Positions 8,216-16,607 of a stretch of DNA of 64,000 nucleotides are shown here, one piece after another. A program made the translations under genes and the position numbers. Each line of letters opens with the position of its first letter. Position 1 is the stretch's first letter. The notes below the pieces were generated by a model, which searched no databases, was not told the origin of the DNA, and worked only from the letters and a program-made list of their open reading frames with translations. Origin of the DNA: Microbacterium sp. ET2 (lineage in GTDB: Bacteria > Actinomycetota > Actinomycetes > Actinomycetales > Microbacteriaceae); assembly GCF_030347395.1 (NCBI RefSeq), contig NZ_CP128170.1, positions 1,550,001 through 1,614,000 of the forward strand, written 5' to 3'.

Positions 8216-10534
8216 CTAGGCCCGGGGGTCTTCGGGGTGAGCCTCCAGATCAATGAAGTCGCCGTCCGCCGGGTCCACATCCACGACGTTCGTGGGTGTT
8301 GTCTCGTGCAACGATGCAAGGACCCACCCCGCGGGAGCGATCACTCTGATTGGGGTACCCGCGCGGAGCCGTCGCGCTCCCGGTGTCGTGCGCGCCACCA
8401 TCCGGATGGTTGACGGCGTCCACTCCAGACGGTCTACGACAACCCCGCCGCGGAGATTCAGTCCGTCAAGATGCCCTGAAGCCCACTGCGAAGGAATCGC
8501 GGGGAGAAGGGTGATGGAATCAACGGTGGAGTTGAGCAGCATCGCGTTGATGACTGCGGGGAATCCGCCGGCGATGTCCACGTTGAAGATCGAGCCGACA
8601 TCGTGGGTGGTGGACAGCGACGGGAGAAAATAGAGGCGAGACATACGGTCAACGCACTCGAGCGCTAGACCGGGGTCGCCGATGACGGCCGCGGCGAGGC
8701 CAAGTTGCACGAGCCCATAGGCCATCTCTTCGCGGTTGCCGCCGCTGGCCCGCCAGGAAAGCTTGGCTCGAATGAGATTGCGGGCGGGCTCACGAAGCTC
8801 GGCGTGGAAGCGGCCGTCCGGCTCGAACCAGGTGCCGAGCAGGTGCGACGCCGTTCGGTGCCCAACCCGTTCGATGACCCCATCGTCCAGCCACTCGGCG
8901 AGCGTACCGTCTGGCGCGATCCGGTAGGGGGGGAGTGCGTTAAGCCACTCCCTCCGCCGCGGCTCGAGCTCCTGGTCGATCCCCGTGAGCTGTGACGAGC
9001 GGATCAGTCCGTGGAGGAGCCGATCGAGCACGGCACGGTCCATGGTCGCGTTGCGGCATGCCTGCGAATCGAAAGTCGGGGATCGGTTCTCTGGTGAGTA
9101 GGAGGGACTGAAGACGATGCGATCGTCATCGTCGCGGGTGAGGAATCCCTCGTAGAATCGTTCGACCTCGCGCGCAAACGGGTAGGCAGAGGAGCGCAGA
9201 TAGTCGAGGTCAGCCGTGTGCCAGACGTAATCGAGGAAGAAGAGCGCGGACCATGCGCCGCCCGCGGTCCAATACTCGTGGCAGTGCTTTGCGTCGAAGT
9301 GCGTGCAGGCGCCGTGTGTGGGACTGCACCGCGAGGGGAGGACGAATCCTTCGGTGCCGAAGAGACGCCTCGCATTGTCGCGGAAGTCCTCGGCGAACCC
9401 CTCGAGCATGTCGAGGTAGGTCCGGAGCTGCGCGGGGTTTCCTGTGCCGAGCATGCTGGAGATGGATCCGCTCTGGACGTTCCCGTTCATTGTGTAGTCG
9501 GATGACCACGCGGGATCGAAGGAGCCGGACCAGACGCCCTGCAGGGTAGGCGGGAGTGTGCCGGTGCTGTCCGCGATGAGCCGCTGCGCGGCGCGGTACT
9601 GCGTCTCGATGAGATTCTTTTTCGCGTCCGGTGATTGATCTGCGAGGAGGTCCTCGACCGCGCGACCGTCACTCTGCACGTGCAGGGAAAGGCGGGTCAT
9701 CTTCACTTTGCGGCGGAGGTGAGCTGCGTGTTCACGAAGGAGCTGCTCGTAGTCGGTCTCAAGTGCACGCAGGCGGGCACCGCCGTCCACCGAGTCATTC
9801 GAGGCTGACGAGTCAGCCACGTCGAGGGCAACGGCGATCGTCTTCGCTTCCGCATCCTCGTGGAGGACGCGCAGGACTGTATTGGATCCAAGAACGTTTA
9901 GAGGCCAGTTCGCGACGAACCGCATGGCGAGCCACTGCATGCCGTCCTCTGAGCCGGAGTTGAATTGCACGCGCTCCGCGTTGCCACCCTTGACACCCGA
10001 CATTGTCGTCATGACGTTGCCCGGAGCCGCGAGGCGGATCGATGCCCCGCGCGCCGCTCCCGCCAGCCGGGCGATCATCACATGGTCCGCGCGGCTGACG
10101 AACGTTTCGATGGAGGCGGTCCGCGCGCCGTCCTTCCAGTGCACGGAGACGACATCGAGCTCCATGTCCACGTATCGGCGATAGTCTGTCGGCACCGCGC
10201 TGTCGGTCTCGATCACCAGTGTCGCTGAGGGAACCAGCGGGTCGGTCCACTGGAGTCCGGGGTACCCTTCCTCAGCAGCCCGGGAAACTCCTAGGTCGGC
10301 CGCGTCTTGCGCATGCCCGGAGTCGATCATCCTGCGGATGAGGGCGAGATCGGTGGCCAACAGGGGGGCGGAGCGCGGTGGATCGGTCGGCAGAACGACC
10401 TGTTCGTGCGCGAGTGTTATCTCGTGCCGGAGCGGATCTCCGTGCAGTAATGCTCCCATCACCCCGTTGCCGACGGGAAGACCGTGCTCCCAATCCTCCC
10501 CGGGGCTGCGTGACCAAAATCGCTCAGGGGTCAA
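8216..10534 (-). CDS. Glycoside hydrolase family 95-like protein (alpha-L-fucosidase/galactosidase type), copy 1
   Basis: About 772 residues with no signal peptide, so probably cytoplasmic. The N-terminal domain has the GH65N/GH95-type W-E-H-G-L-P-V-G-N-G motif. The central (alpha/alpha)6 part has M-N-G-N-V-Q and S-P-S-Y-S-P-E-N-R, with a beta-sandwich C-terminus. GH95 enzymes remove alpha-1,2-L-fucose or L-galactose. A TTG at 10534 is chosen as start: GGAG lies six bases upstream, it overlaps the ATPase stop (TTGA), and it gives a length and N-terminus matching the paralogue at 16608-18872. The longer frame would run 180 bases into the ATPase gene. Several canonical GH95 residues are changed, so the substrate may differ from classic fucosidases. 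Confidence 0.8.
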   Translation of the reverse strand: MTPERFWSRSPGEDWEHGLPVGNGVMGALLHGDPLRHEITLAHEQVVLPTDPPRSAPLLATDLALIRRMIDSGHAQDAADLGVSRAAEEGYPGLQWTDPLVPSATLVIETDSAVPTDYRRYVDMELDVVSVHWKDGARTASIETFVSRADHVMIARLAGAARGASIRLAAPGNVMTTMSGVKGGNAERVQFNSGSEDGMQWLAMRFVANWPLNVLGSNTVLRVLHEDAEAKTIAVALDVADSSASNDSVDGGARLRALETDYEQLLREHAAHLRRKVKMTRLSLHVQSDGRAVEDLLADQSPDAKKNLIETQYRAAQRLIADSTGTLPPTLQGVWSGSFDPAWSSDYTMNGNVQSGSISSMLGTGNPAQLRTYLDMLEGFAEDFRDNARRLFGTEGFVLPSRCSPTHGACTHFDAKHCHEYWTAGGAWSALFFLDYVWHTADLDYLRSSAYPFAREVERFYEGFLTRDDDDRIVFSPSYSPENRSPTFDSQACRNATMDRAVLDRLLHGLIRSSQLTGIDQELEPRRREWLNALPPYRIAPDGTLAEWLDDGVIERVGHRTASHLLGTWFEPDGRFHAELREPARNLIRAKLSWRASGGNREEMAYGLVQLGLAAAVIGDPGLALECVDRMSRLYFLPSLSTTHDVGSIFNVDIAGGFPAVINAMLLNSTVDSITLLPAIPSQWASGHLDGLNLRGGVVVDRLEWTPSTIRMVARTTPGARRLRAGTPIRVIAPAGWVLASLHETTPTNVVDVDPADGDFIDLEAHPEDPRA

Positions 10535-11610
10535 GGCCGACTCCGATTTGTCGGGGCTGGCTGGAGCGAGATCGGAAGCGGGCCTGCCGCGTGCGCGTGC
10601 AGGTGGCACGCTACCAGGTGAGCAGATCGAGGCGCCGTCTCCGATTCTTCGAGCGGCGGCATCCTCGAATGGCATGGCTCGAAGGCGAACGCACAGCGAG
10701 GATCGAAAGGACACCCTGGAGGCATCCGCTGCAAATCCGGTGGCGAGCCAGGAATACCGATGGCGTCCTTGCGCTCGCCGTGCAGCGAAGGGAACGAGTT
10801 CAGCAGACCGTGCGTGTAGGGATGCTGCGGATTCCGGTATATATCGTGTGCCGGTCCCTCCTCGACAATGCGCCCCCCGTACATGATCGCGATCCGGTCG
10901 GCCAGTTCGATCAGCAGCGACACGTCGTGTGTGATGAAGATCACGGAGAAGTCAACATCGGTTCGCAGGCGCAGGATTTCCTGAAGAATCTGGCGCTGCA
11001 TCACCACGTCGAGAGCGGTCGTGGGCTCGTCCATGATGACGACGTCAGGTTGCAGTGCCATGGCCATCGCGATCATGACCCGCTGTCGCATGCCGCCGGA
11101 GAGCTGATGGGGGTAGGCCGACAGCCGGTCTCCCGGGATGCCGACAAGGCTCAGGAGCTCCTTTGCACGGGTACGAAGCTCCGCCCTACTCGTTCCGGGG
11201 CGATGGCGCCCGATGGCATCGGTGAGCTGCCGTTCGATACGGAACACCGGGCTGAGCGAGTTCATTGAACCCTGGAACACGAGCGCGATGTCACTCCAGC
11301 GCAATTCGCGGAGACGATCATCCGACACGCGGAGGATGTCCACCCCGGCGCCTTCGCCTGGTGCGTGATAGATGACCTCCCCAGCCGTCACTACCCCGGG
11401 AGGAGAGAGCAGCCGGGTCGCGCCGTATACGAGCGTCGACTTGCCCGACCCGGATTCCCCTGCGAGTCCGAGCACCTCACCGCGCCGCAGCGTGAGATCT
11501 ACGTTCTGCAACGCCTTGACCTCCGCCGATCCCATCCCATAGGAGACGCTGAGTCCCCTGATCTCGAGAACAGGCTCGCCCGTCGCGTCAGCTTTCACGT
11601 GAAGCTCCAT
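10531..11610 (-). CDS. Peptide/nickel-type ABC transporter ATPase (DppD/OppD-like)
   Basis: A 359-residue ABC ATPase. It has Walker [10 protein letters not shown], signature L-S-G-G-M-R-Q-R, Walker B V-I-M-D-E-P-T, and the C-terminal oligopeptide-transporter extension with G-C-P-F-D-P-R-C. It energises the importer formed with the permeases and second ATPase of the same operon. In this setting the cargo is more likely an oligosaccharide than a peptide, since members of this transporter class also import oligosaccharides. The ATG at 11610 overlaps the upstream permease by 23 bases; a GTG at 11598 with GGAG six bases before it is an equally good start. Confidence 0.9.
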   Translation of the reverse strand: MELHVKADATGEPVLEIRGLSVSYGMGSAEVKALQNVDLTLRRGEVLGLAGESGSGKSTLVYGATRLLSPPGVVTAGEVIYHAPGEGAGVDILRVSDDRLRELRWSDIALVFQGSMNSLSPVFRIERQLTDAIGRHRPGTSRAELRTRAKELLSLVGIPGDRLSAYPHQLSGGMRQRVMIAMAMALQPDVVIMDEPTTALDVVMQRQILQEILRLRTDVDFSVIFITHDVSLLIELADRIAIMYGGRIVEEGPAHDIYRNPQHPYTHGLLNSFPSLHGERKDAIGIPGSPPDLQRMPPGCPFDPRCAFAFEPCHSRMPPLEESETAPRSAHLVACHLHAHAAGPLPISLQPAPTNRSRP

Positions 11611-12595
11611 CTGTCATCACCGGCGTATAGCCGACCCGGGATCGCATACCCGCTCGTCGAAGAACCTTCCGATCGATGCCGCCCGACCGCAGCTTCGGGT
11701 TCACAAACTCGTCGATTCCAAGGGTGATGAGCGTCAGGCCCATCCCCAGCACAGCGATGGCCAGTCCCGGTGGCACGAACCACCACCACGCCCCCTGGGC
11801 GAGAGCCTGTTGCCCCTGTGCCCAGAAGAGAATCGTGCCCCAGTTCCAATCATTGGACGAGCCGATACCGATGAACGACAGCGAGACCTGCGACAAGATG
11901 GCGAAGTTCACCGTGCCCACGAAGCTCCCCGCGATGATCGGCACGAGGTTCGGGAAGATCTCGAACATGATCAGCGAGGTCGTACTCTTCCCGGTGGCCC
12001 TCGCAGCCTGGACGAAGTCGCGGTTTCGTAGCGAAAGCGTCTGGGCACGGATGACGCGCGAACCCCACGCCCACGCGGTCACGCTGATCACCAGCGCCAC
12101 AGTGATCCACCCGCCACCGTTAGGGATGAATCCCGCGATGAGGATGATGAGCGGCAACGCCGGGATGACCAGGAAGATGTTGGCGAGCGCGGAAAGCAAC
12201 TCATCGGCGATCCCGGGGAAGAGAGCCGCGTTGATTCCCACGACAAGGGATATGAGTGTCGCGATCGTGCCCGCGACAGTGCCGACGATCATGACACTTC
12301 GCGCGCCGACGAGGAACTGCGAAAAGACGTCCTGCCCTGTCTGCGTCGTGCCGAAGGGATGTGTCCATGACGGCGGCTGAAGGAGGTCGTCGCTGAGGGC
12401 GTTGGGGTCGAATGGGGCGACGATCGGTCCGAGGATCGCGAGGAGAATGAAGAACGCCAGGATGATGAGTCCGGCGCGCGACTTGGGAGTGCGCCAGAAG
12501 CCCGATAGCGGGCTGTGCCGCTTCTCGGTCACCTTCTCCTGCTCCCGAGGGTCCGCGTCCAGCGCCGAGGCCGTGATTCCTGCGAGGTCGGTCAT
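11588..12595 (-). CDS. Peptide/nickel-type ABC permease (DppC-like)
   Basis: A 335-residue inner-membrane permease of the DppC/OppC type. An extended cytoplasmic N-terminus is followed by a first transmembrane helix, a periplasmic loop with P-F-G-T-T-Q-T-G-Q-D, and five further helices carrying the conserved A-A-R-A-T-G loop that contacts the ATPase. The start at 12595 gives the family N-terminus. A longer frame extends upstream but overlaps the DppB-like gene, so it is rejected. It sits two bases after the DppB-like stop and overlaps the following ATPase, indicating tight coupling. Confidence 0.9.
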   Translation of the reverse strand: MTDLAGITASALDADPREQEKVTEKRHSPLSGFWRTPKSRAGLIILAFFILLAILGPIVAPFDPNALSDDLLQPPSWTHPFGTTQTGQDVFSQFLVGARSVMIVGTVAGTIATLISLVVGINAALFPGIADELLSALANIFLVIPALPLIILIAGFIPNGGGWITVALVISVTAWAWGSRVIRAQTLSLRNRDFVQAARATGKSTTSLIMFEIFPNLVPIIAGSFVGTVNFAILSQVSLSFIGIGSSNDWNWGTILFWAQGQQALAQGAWWWFVPPGLAIAVLGMGLTLITLGIDEFVNPKLRSGGIDRKVLRRAGMRSRVGYTPVMTDGASRES

Positions 12596-12597
12596 TT

Positions 12598-13578
12598 TCA
12601 GGCCTCCGATCGAGTGCGCGGATCGAGCAGGACATATGCCATGTCGGCGATGAGGTTCGCGATGAGCACAGCGAAGGTGATCACCAGGAAGAGCCCTTGC
12701 ATCAGGGGGTAGTCCTTCGCTTGAACTGCCTGAAACATGACAAACCCGATACCGGGGTAGGAGAACACCATCTCGGTGAGGAGGCTGCCGCCGACGATGA
12801 AGCCGAGCGACAGCGCGAACCCCGAGATGCTCGGTAGCACGGCGTTGCGTGCGGCGTAGGCGAAGTTGACGACCCGCTCGCTCAGACCCTTGGCGTGGGC
12901 CACGACGACGTAGTCCTCGCTTGTGACAGTGACCATCATGTTGCGCATGCCCAGCATCCAGCCCGCGAAGGAGCTGACAACGATCGTGAGGGCGGGCAGG
13001 ATGCCGTGGTAGATCGCGCTGGAGATGAACGCGGCATTCCACCCAGGATCGGTGAAGATGTCATAGCCGCCCGCGTCCGGGAACCAGCCCAGGTTTACGG
13101 AGAAGATCGCGATGATCAGGAGGGCGAGCCAGAAGTATGGCACCGAAGAGAAAAAGCTCGTGATGGGAATGAGTCGCTCGGCCCATCCGCCACGCCGCCA
13201 CCCCGCGAGGATGCCCGCGACGGTTCCGAGGACGAACCCGATGACGGTGGAGATGCCGACCAGCGTCACCGTCCACGGCAACGACTGTTCGATGACGGTC
13301 GAGACTGGGGTTGGGAAGTAGGTGAAGGAGAGCCCGAGATCGCCGCGAAAGAGTTGCGCCCAATAGCTGACGTACTGTTCCCAGATCGATTGGGAGGAGT
13401 CGAGCCCGAACAGCACGTAGAGCGAGGCGGTCGCCTCCGGGCTGATTTGACCCCGGAATCGCGTCAGCAGGGACTGCACGGGGTCGCCCGGAATAAGGCG
13501 AGGGAGAACGAAATTGATGGTGATCGCCGCCCACGCCGTGACAGCGTAGAAGAGGACTCTGCGGATGATGTACTTCAC
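12598..13578 (-). CDS. Peptide/nickel-type ABC permease (DppB-like)
   Basis: A 326-residue DppB/OppB-type permease. The N-terminal K-Y-I-I-R-R-V segment leads straight into the first membrane helix. The periplasmic G-D-L-G-L-S-F motif and cytoplasmic A-R-N-A-V-L-P loop are typical. The GTG start at 13578 overlaps the TGA of the preceding ATPase (GTGA), matching family length; upstream in-frame ATG codons lie deep inside that ATPase. With the DppC-like partner it forms the membrane pore of the putative oligosaccharide importer. Confidence 0.9.
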   Translation of the reverse strand: MKYIIRRVLFYAVTAWAAITINFVLPRLIPGDPVQSLLTRFRGQISPEATASLYVLFGLDSSQSIWEQYVSYWAQLFRGDLGLSFTYFPTPVSTVIEQSLPWTVTLVGISTVIGFVLGTVAGILAGWRRGGWAERLIPITSFFSSVPYFWLALLIIAIFSVNLGWFPDAGGYDIFTDPGWNAAFISSAIYHGILPALTIVVSSFAGWMLGMRNMMVTVTSEDYVVVAHAKGLSERVVNFAYAARNAVLPSISGFALSLGFIVGGSLLTEMVFSYPGIGFVMFQAVQAKDYPLMQGLFLVITFAVLIANLIADMAYVLLDPRTRSEA

Positions 13579-14678
13579 GGCGACGGAACCCCTACTCGGG
13601 GGAGAGGTAGCGTCGTCGGTTCCGTGGAATAGGCCCAGCATCGCGCGACGCGGTCGGCGCCGATGGCAATCTCGGGTGGCGCCTCGGCGGCGCACTTGGC
13701 CGTCGCCCACGGACAGCGAGGGTGGAATCGGCATCCGGTTGGGGGGTCGATCAAGCTCGGTGGCTCCGCAGACGTGGATGCTGCGTCAACGTTCCCCAGG
13801 GTCGGGTTCTCGGGGTTGGGCGCTGATGAGATGAGGAGGTGCGTGTAGGGATGTTTCGGATCTTGGGTCACCTCTTCGGCTCCTCCCGACTCCACGATCT
13901 GTCCGGCATACATGACCAGCACCCGATCGGAGAAGTGGCGAGCCGACGCGATGTCATGGGTGATGTAGAGGATGCCGAGGTCAAAGACCTCCTTGAGCTC
14001 TTTCAGGAGGTTCAGGACACCGAGTCGGATAGACACATCGAGCATCGATACAGGCTCGTCGGCGAGGAGGACGTCTGGACCCGCCGCCAGCGCCCGGGCG
14101 ATGGAGACGCGCTGCCGCTGTCCGCCCGAGAGTTCGTGAGGGTACTTGTCGATATAGCGCTCGGGTGGTGTGAGCTTGACCCGCTCGAGCAACGCCCTTA
14201 CGGCGCGGTCCGTATCCCCCTCGGTGCGACCGTGGATCTTCAGCGGGTCCGCGAGGTGGTAGCGAATCGTCCGCAGGGGATTCAACGATGCGAAAGGGTC
14301 CTGAAAGATCAGCTGCACCTGCGTGCAGTAGCGGCGAAACGCTCGCGTTCCTCGCGCACGGGCGGGAGCCCCCTTGAGGAGGACGTCACCTGAGGTCTGC
14401 TTTTGCAGTTGCGAGAGCACCTTGGCGATCGTGGACTTGCCAGAGCCCGACTCACCAACGATGGCGACGACTTCGCCCGCTCTCACGGTGAGAGACACAT
14501 CGTCGACCGCCGTCAGCCTTCTCGATGGTGCGCCCCATCGACGGAGCCGTCCCCGCACCGCGAACGACATGCGTATGTCTCGGGCTTCCAGCAGGGGGGC
14601 GTCGTCCACCTCTGTGTTGTTCTTGTTGTTCACAATGACCTCTCGAGCGGACCGGGAGGGCGCCGCGACTTCGCTCAC
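13575..14678 (-). CDS. Peptide/nickel-type ABC transporter ATPase (DppF/OppF-like)
   Basis: A 367-residue ABC ATPase. It has Walker [11 protein letters not shown]-loop region with Q-L-I-F-Q-D-P, signature L-S-G-G-Q-R-Q-R, Walker B L-L-A-D-E-P-V and the C-terminal oligopeptide-transporter domain with G-C-R-F-H-P-R-C. It is the second ATPase of the importer, pairing with the DppD-like protein, and begins 20 bases after the solute-binding protein stop. The exact start is uncertain because the first 30 residues are poorly conserved in this class. Confidence 0.9.
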   Translation of the reverse strand: MSEVAAPSRSAREVIVNNKNNTEVDDAPLLEARDIRMSFAVRGRLRRWGAPSRRLTAVDDVSLTVRAGEVVAIVGESGSGKSTIAKVLSQLQKQTSGDVLLKGAPARARGTRAFRRYCTQVQLIFQDPFASLNPLRTIRYHLADPLKIHGRTEGDTDRAVRALLERVKLTPPERYIDKYPHELSGGQRQRVSIARALAAGPDVLLADEPVSMLDVSIRLGVLNLLKELKEVFDLGILYITHDIASARHFSDRVLVMYAGQIVESGGAEEVTQDPKHPYTHLLISSAPNPENPTLGNVDAASTSAEPPSLIDPPTGCRFHPRCPWATAKCAAEAPPEIAIGADRVARCWAYSTEPTTLPLPRVGVPSP

Positions 14679-14698
14679 GACGCCCTCCCGGCTTAGCG

Positions 14699-16363
14699 CT
14701 AGTTCGCGGGCTGTAGGGTCACCATGACCTTCGAGATGTTCGCGTCGAGGATGCTCGGCGACGCGTAAGGATTGTCCGCCGAGGGCCAGCCGGTGAAGTT
14801 GACCGTAGTGAACATACCCGTCGTCGCCTTGGCGATCATCGCGATCGCCGGGATGTCCTCGACGAATACTCGCTGTACGGTGGCGAGGGCCTCAGCTCGT
14901 TCCGTCTCATCAGCGGCATTGCGGAACAGCGCGAGCGCTTCCGTCGCGTCGGGGCTGTCAAAACGCCCGTAGTTGCCCGTCACGTCCGTCCCGACAGGCT
15001 CGACCTCTGTGCCATCCATGTACGTGGCGTAGATGTCGTACGGGGTCGGTCCCGAATCGGAGTAACGCATCGTTCCATCGAAATCGCCGGCTGCCAAAGC
15101 CGCCTGCCACGCGTCTTGCGAAGGCGTCTCGATCGTGGTGGCGATGCCGATCTCAGCCAGACTCTCTCCGATCACCTGAAGAGCGGTGAGGTAATCGGTC
15201 CAACCGGAGGGATCGATGAGGGTCATGGTGACCGGATTGCCCGACGGGTCGATGAGAGTGTCCCCGTCGAATGTGAACCCGCCCTCGGCCAGCTCGGCTC
15301 TTGCGCCCTCAACGTCGACCGAGAACTCTTGTCCCTCGAACTCCGGGGCGATGTATTCGTCGCCTACAGGCTGCGGAAGCCCTGTAACCGAGAGCACCGG
15401 AGCGAGTATGCCGCCCGATGCGAGCTGCACCGTGCGCTCGCGGTCGATGACCATGCTCATGGCGCGTCGCAGATTGACGTTGTCAAAGGGAGCCTTCGAC
15501 GTGTTCACCACGAAGGCGTCGATTCCAAGTGCCGAAACGTTCCAGGCGAGGTTCGTGTCTGGATCCTTATCAACGAAACCCTCGTTCTGATTAAGGGCGA
15601 ACGACGACGCCCAATCCAGCTCGTGGGCGGCGAGGCCGTTGATGATCGCGTCGTTGCCCTGAAGCGCCTGGTAGGCGATCGCGTCCACCAGTACCTTGTC
15701 CGCTTGCCAGTATCCGGGGTTCTTTTCGAGTCGCGCGACGCTCGACGTGGAGGACACGAATGTGAACGGACCTGTGCCGACAGGCTGGGTGTCGGCGTAC
15801 GTCGCGGGGTCGCCGGCGTCAGCCCAAATGTGCTCCGGCACGATGAATTGACTGAGGACGGCCGCCTGCTTTACGAATTGTGATTCGCCGAAGGTCACAG
15901 TCACGGAGTCACCGTCGACCGTGACGTCCTCGATCGGGATGTTGCCACTGTTGAGTGCCGCATTGTCCCTCAGCAGGGTGAAGGTGAATGCGACGTCGTC
16001 GACGTTGAATTCCTCACCATCGCTCCACTCGACGCCGTCGCGCGCCGTAAACATGACAGATGTGAAGTCGGGTGCCCACTCGTAGGCGGATGCGAGCCAC
16101 GGTTCCGGCTCGTCAGTGGGTACTGCGCTGTTGGTCTGCACCAGCGGTTCGTAGATGAGCCACCGCCAGCCGTTCGCGACTGCGCTCGACGTCGCGGCGA
16201 ATGGATTATTGCTGTCTGTGAATACTCCGCCCGTTCCGATGGTGATTGTTCCCCCGCCGGCGCTGTCACCACTGGAGCCACCGGCCCCGCAGCCCACGAG
16301 CACGAGGCCCGCAGATATGGCCATCGCGGCCGCCGCCATGATCTTCTTCGACCTGAAGCGCAT
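14699..16363 (-). CDS. ABC transporter solute-binding lipoprotein, SBP family 5
   Basis: A 554-residue extracellular binding protein of the peptide/nickel (SBP_bac_5) family. The N-terminus has a basic region, a hydrophobic stretch and a lipobox ending V-L-V-G-C, so it should be a lipoprotein on the outer membrane face. The start at 16363 is fixed by the signal peptide and by an AGAAGGAAG site about five bases upstream; the longer open frame is spurious. It opens the operon leading to two ATPases, two permeases, a GH95-like glycosidase and a LacI regulator. It most likely captures a fucosylated or related oligosaccharide. Tandem LacI-type operators lie about 90 bases upstream. Confidence 0.92.
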   Translation of the reverse strand: MRFRSKKIMAAAAMAISAGLVLVGCGAGGSSGDSAGGGTITIGTGGVFTDSNNPFAATSSAVANGWRWLIYEPLVQTNSAVPTDEPEPWLASAYEWAPDFTSVMFTARDGVEWSDGEEFNVDDVAFTFTLLRDNAALNSGNIPIEDVTVDGDSVTVTFGESQFVKQAAVLSQFIVPEHIWADAGDPATYADTQPVGTGPFTFVSSTSSVARLEKNPGYWQADKVLVDAIAYQALQGNDAIINGLAAHELDWASSFALNQNEGFVDKDPDTNLAWNVSALGIDAFVVNTSKAPFDNVNLRRAMSMVIDRERTVQLASGGILAPVLSVTGLPQPVGDEYIAPEFEGQEFSVDVEGARAELAEGGFTFDGDTLIDPSGNPVTMTLIDPSGWTDYLTALQVIGESLAEIGIATTIETPSQDAWQAALAAGDFDGTMRYSDSGPTPYDIYATYMDGTEVEPVGTDVTGNYGRFDSPDATEALALFRNAADETERAEALATVQRVFVEDIPAIAMIAKATTGMFTTVNFTGWPSADNPYASPSILDANISKVMVTLQPAN

Positions 16364-16449
16364 CGTGTCTTCCTTCTCTGTCGTGGGGTGCAACCTTTGC
16401 ACCTGTCGAGAAACCCCGCGTCGCTGAGTCCGGATTTCAGTGGCGGGCC

Positions 16450-16484
16450 AAGCACAAACATTTGTTGCGCAAACGTTTGTGCAA
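16450..16484. promoter_or_regulatory. Tandem LacI-type operators upstream of the SBP5 operon
   Basis: Positions 16465-16484 read TTGCGCAAACGTTTGTGCAA, a 20-base palindrome with a single mismatched pair and the CG-centred core typical of LacI/GalR operators. Immediately beside it, 16450-16467 contains ACAAACATTTGT, a second shorter palindrome, and a further half-site (GTTTGCGCA) occurs near 16498-16506. They lie in the 244-base gap before the solute-binding protein start at 16363. The likely binder is regulator 1 (7142-8161), encoded at the end of this operon. Confidence 0.75.
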
Positions 16485-16607
16485 ATGTATTCGATAAGTT
16501 TGCGCAGTGCAAGTCCTCCCAACGACTCCTCGTCCGCTGAGGCCTCTTCCGATCCGAAACGTTGCGTCGACGTAACCGCAGTCGCGGCGTCGGGCCTGAA
16601 GCGGAGT

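Noticed and set aside
10535..10714. Extra 60 codons at the start of GH95-like copy 1
   Set aside because: They overlap the ATPase gene fully; a TTG with GGAG at 10534 matches the paralogue.
12598..13042. Extended N-terminus for the DppC-like permease
   Set aside because: The extra region is the out-of-frame image of the DppB-like gene; family length and context fix the start at 12595.
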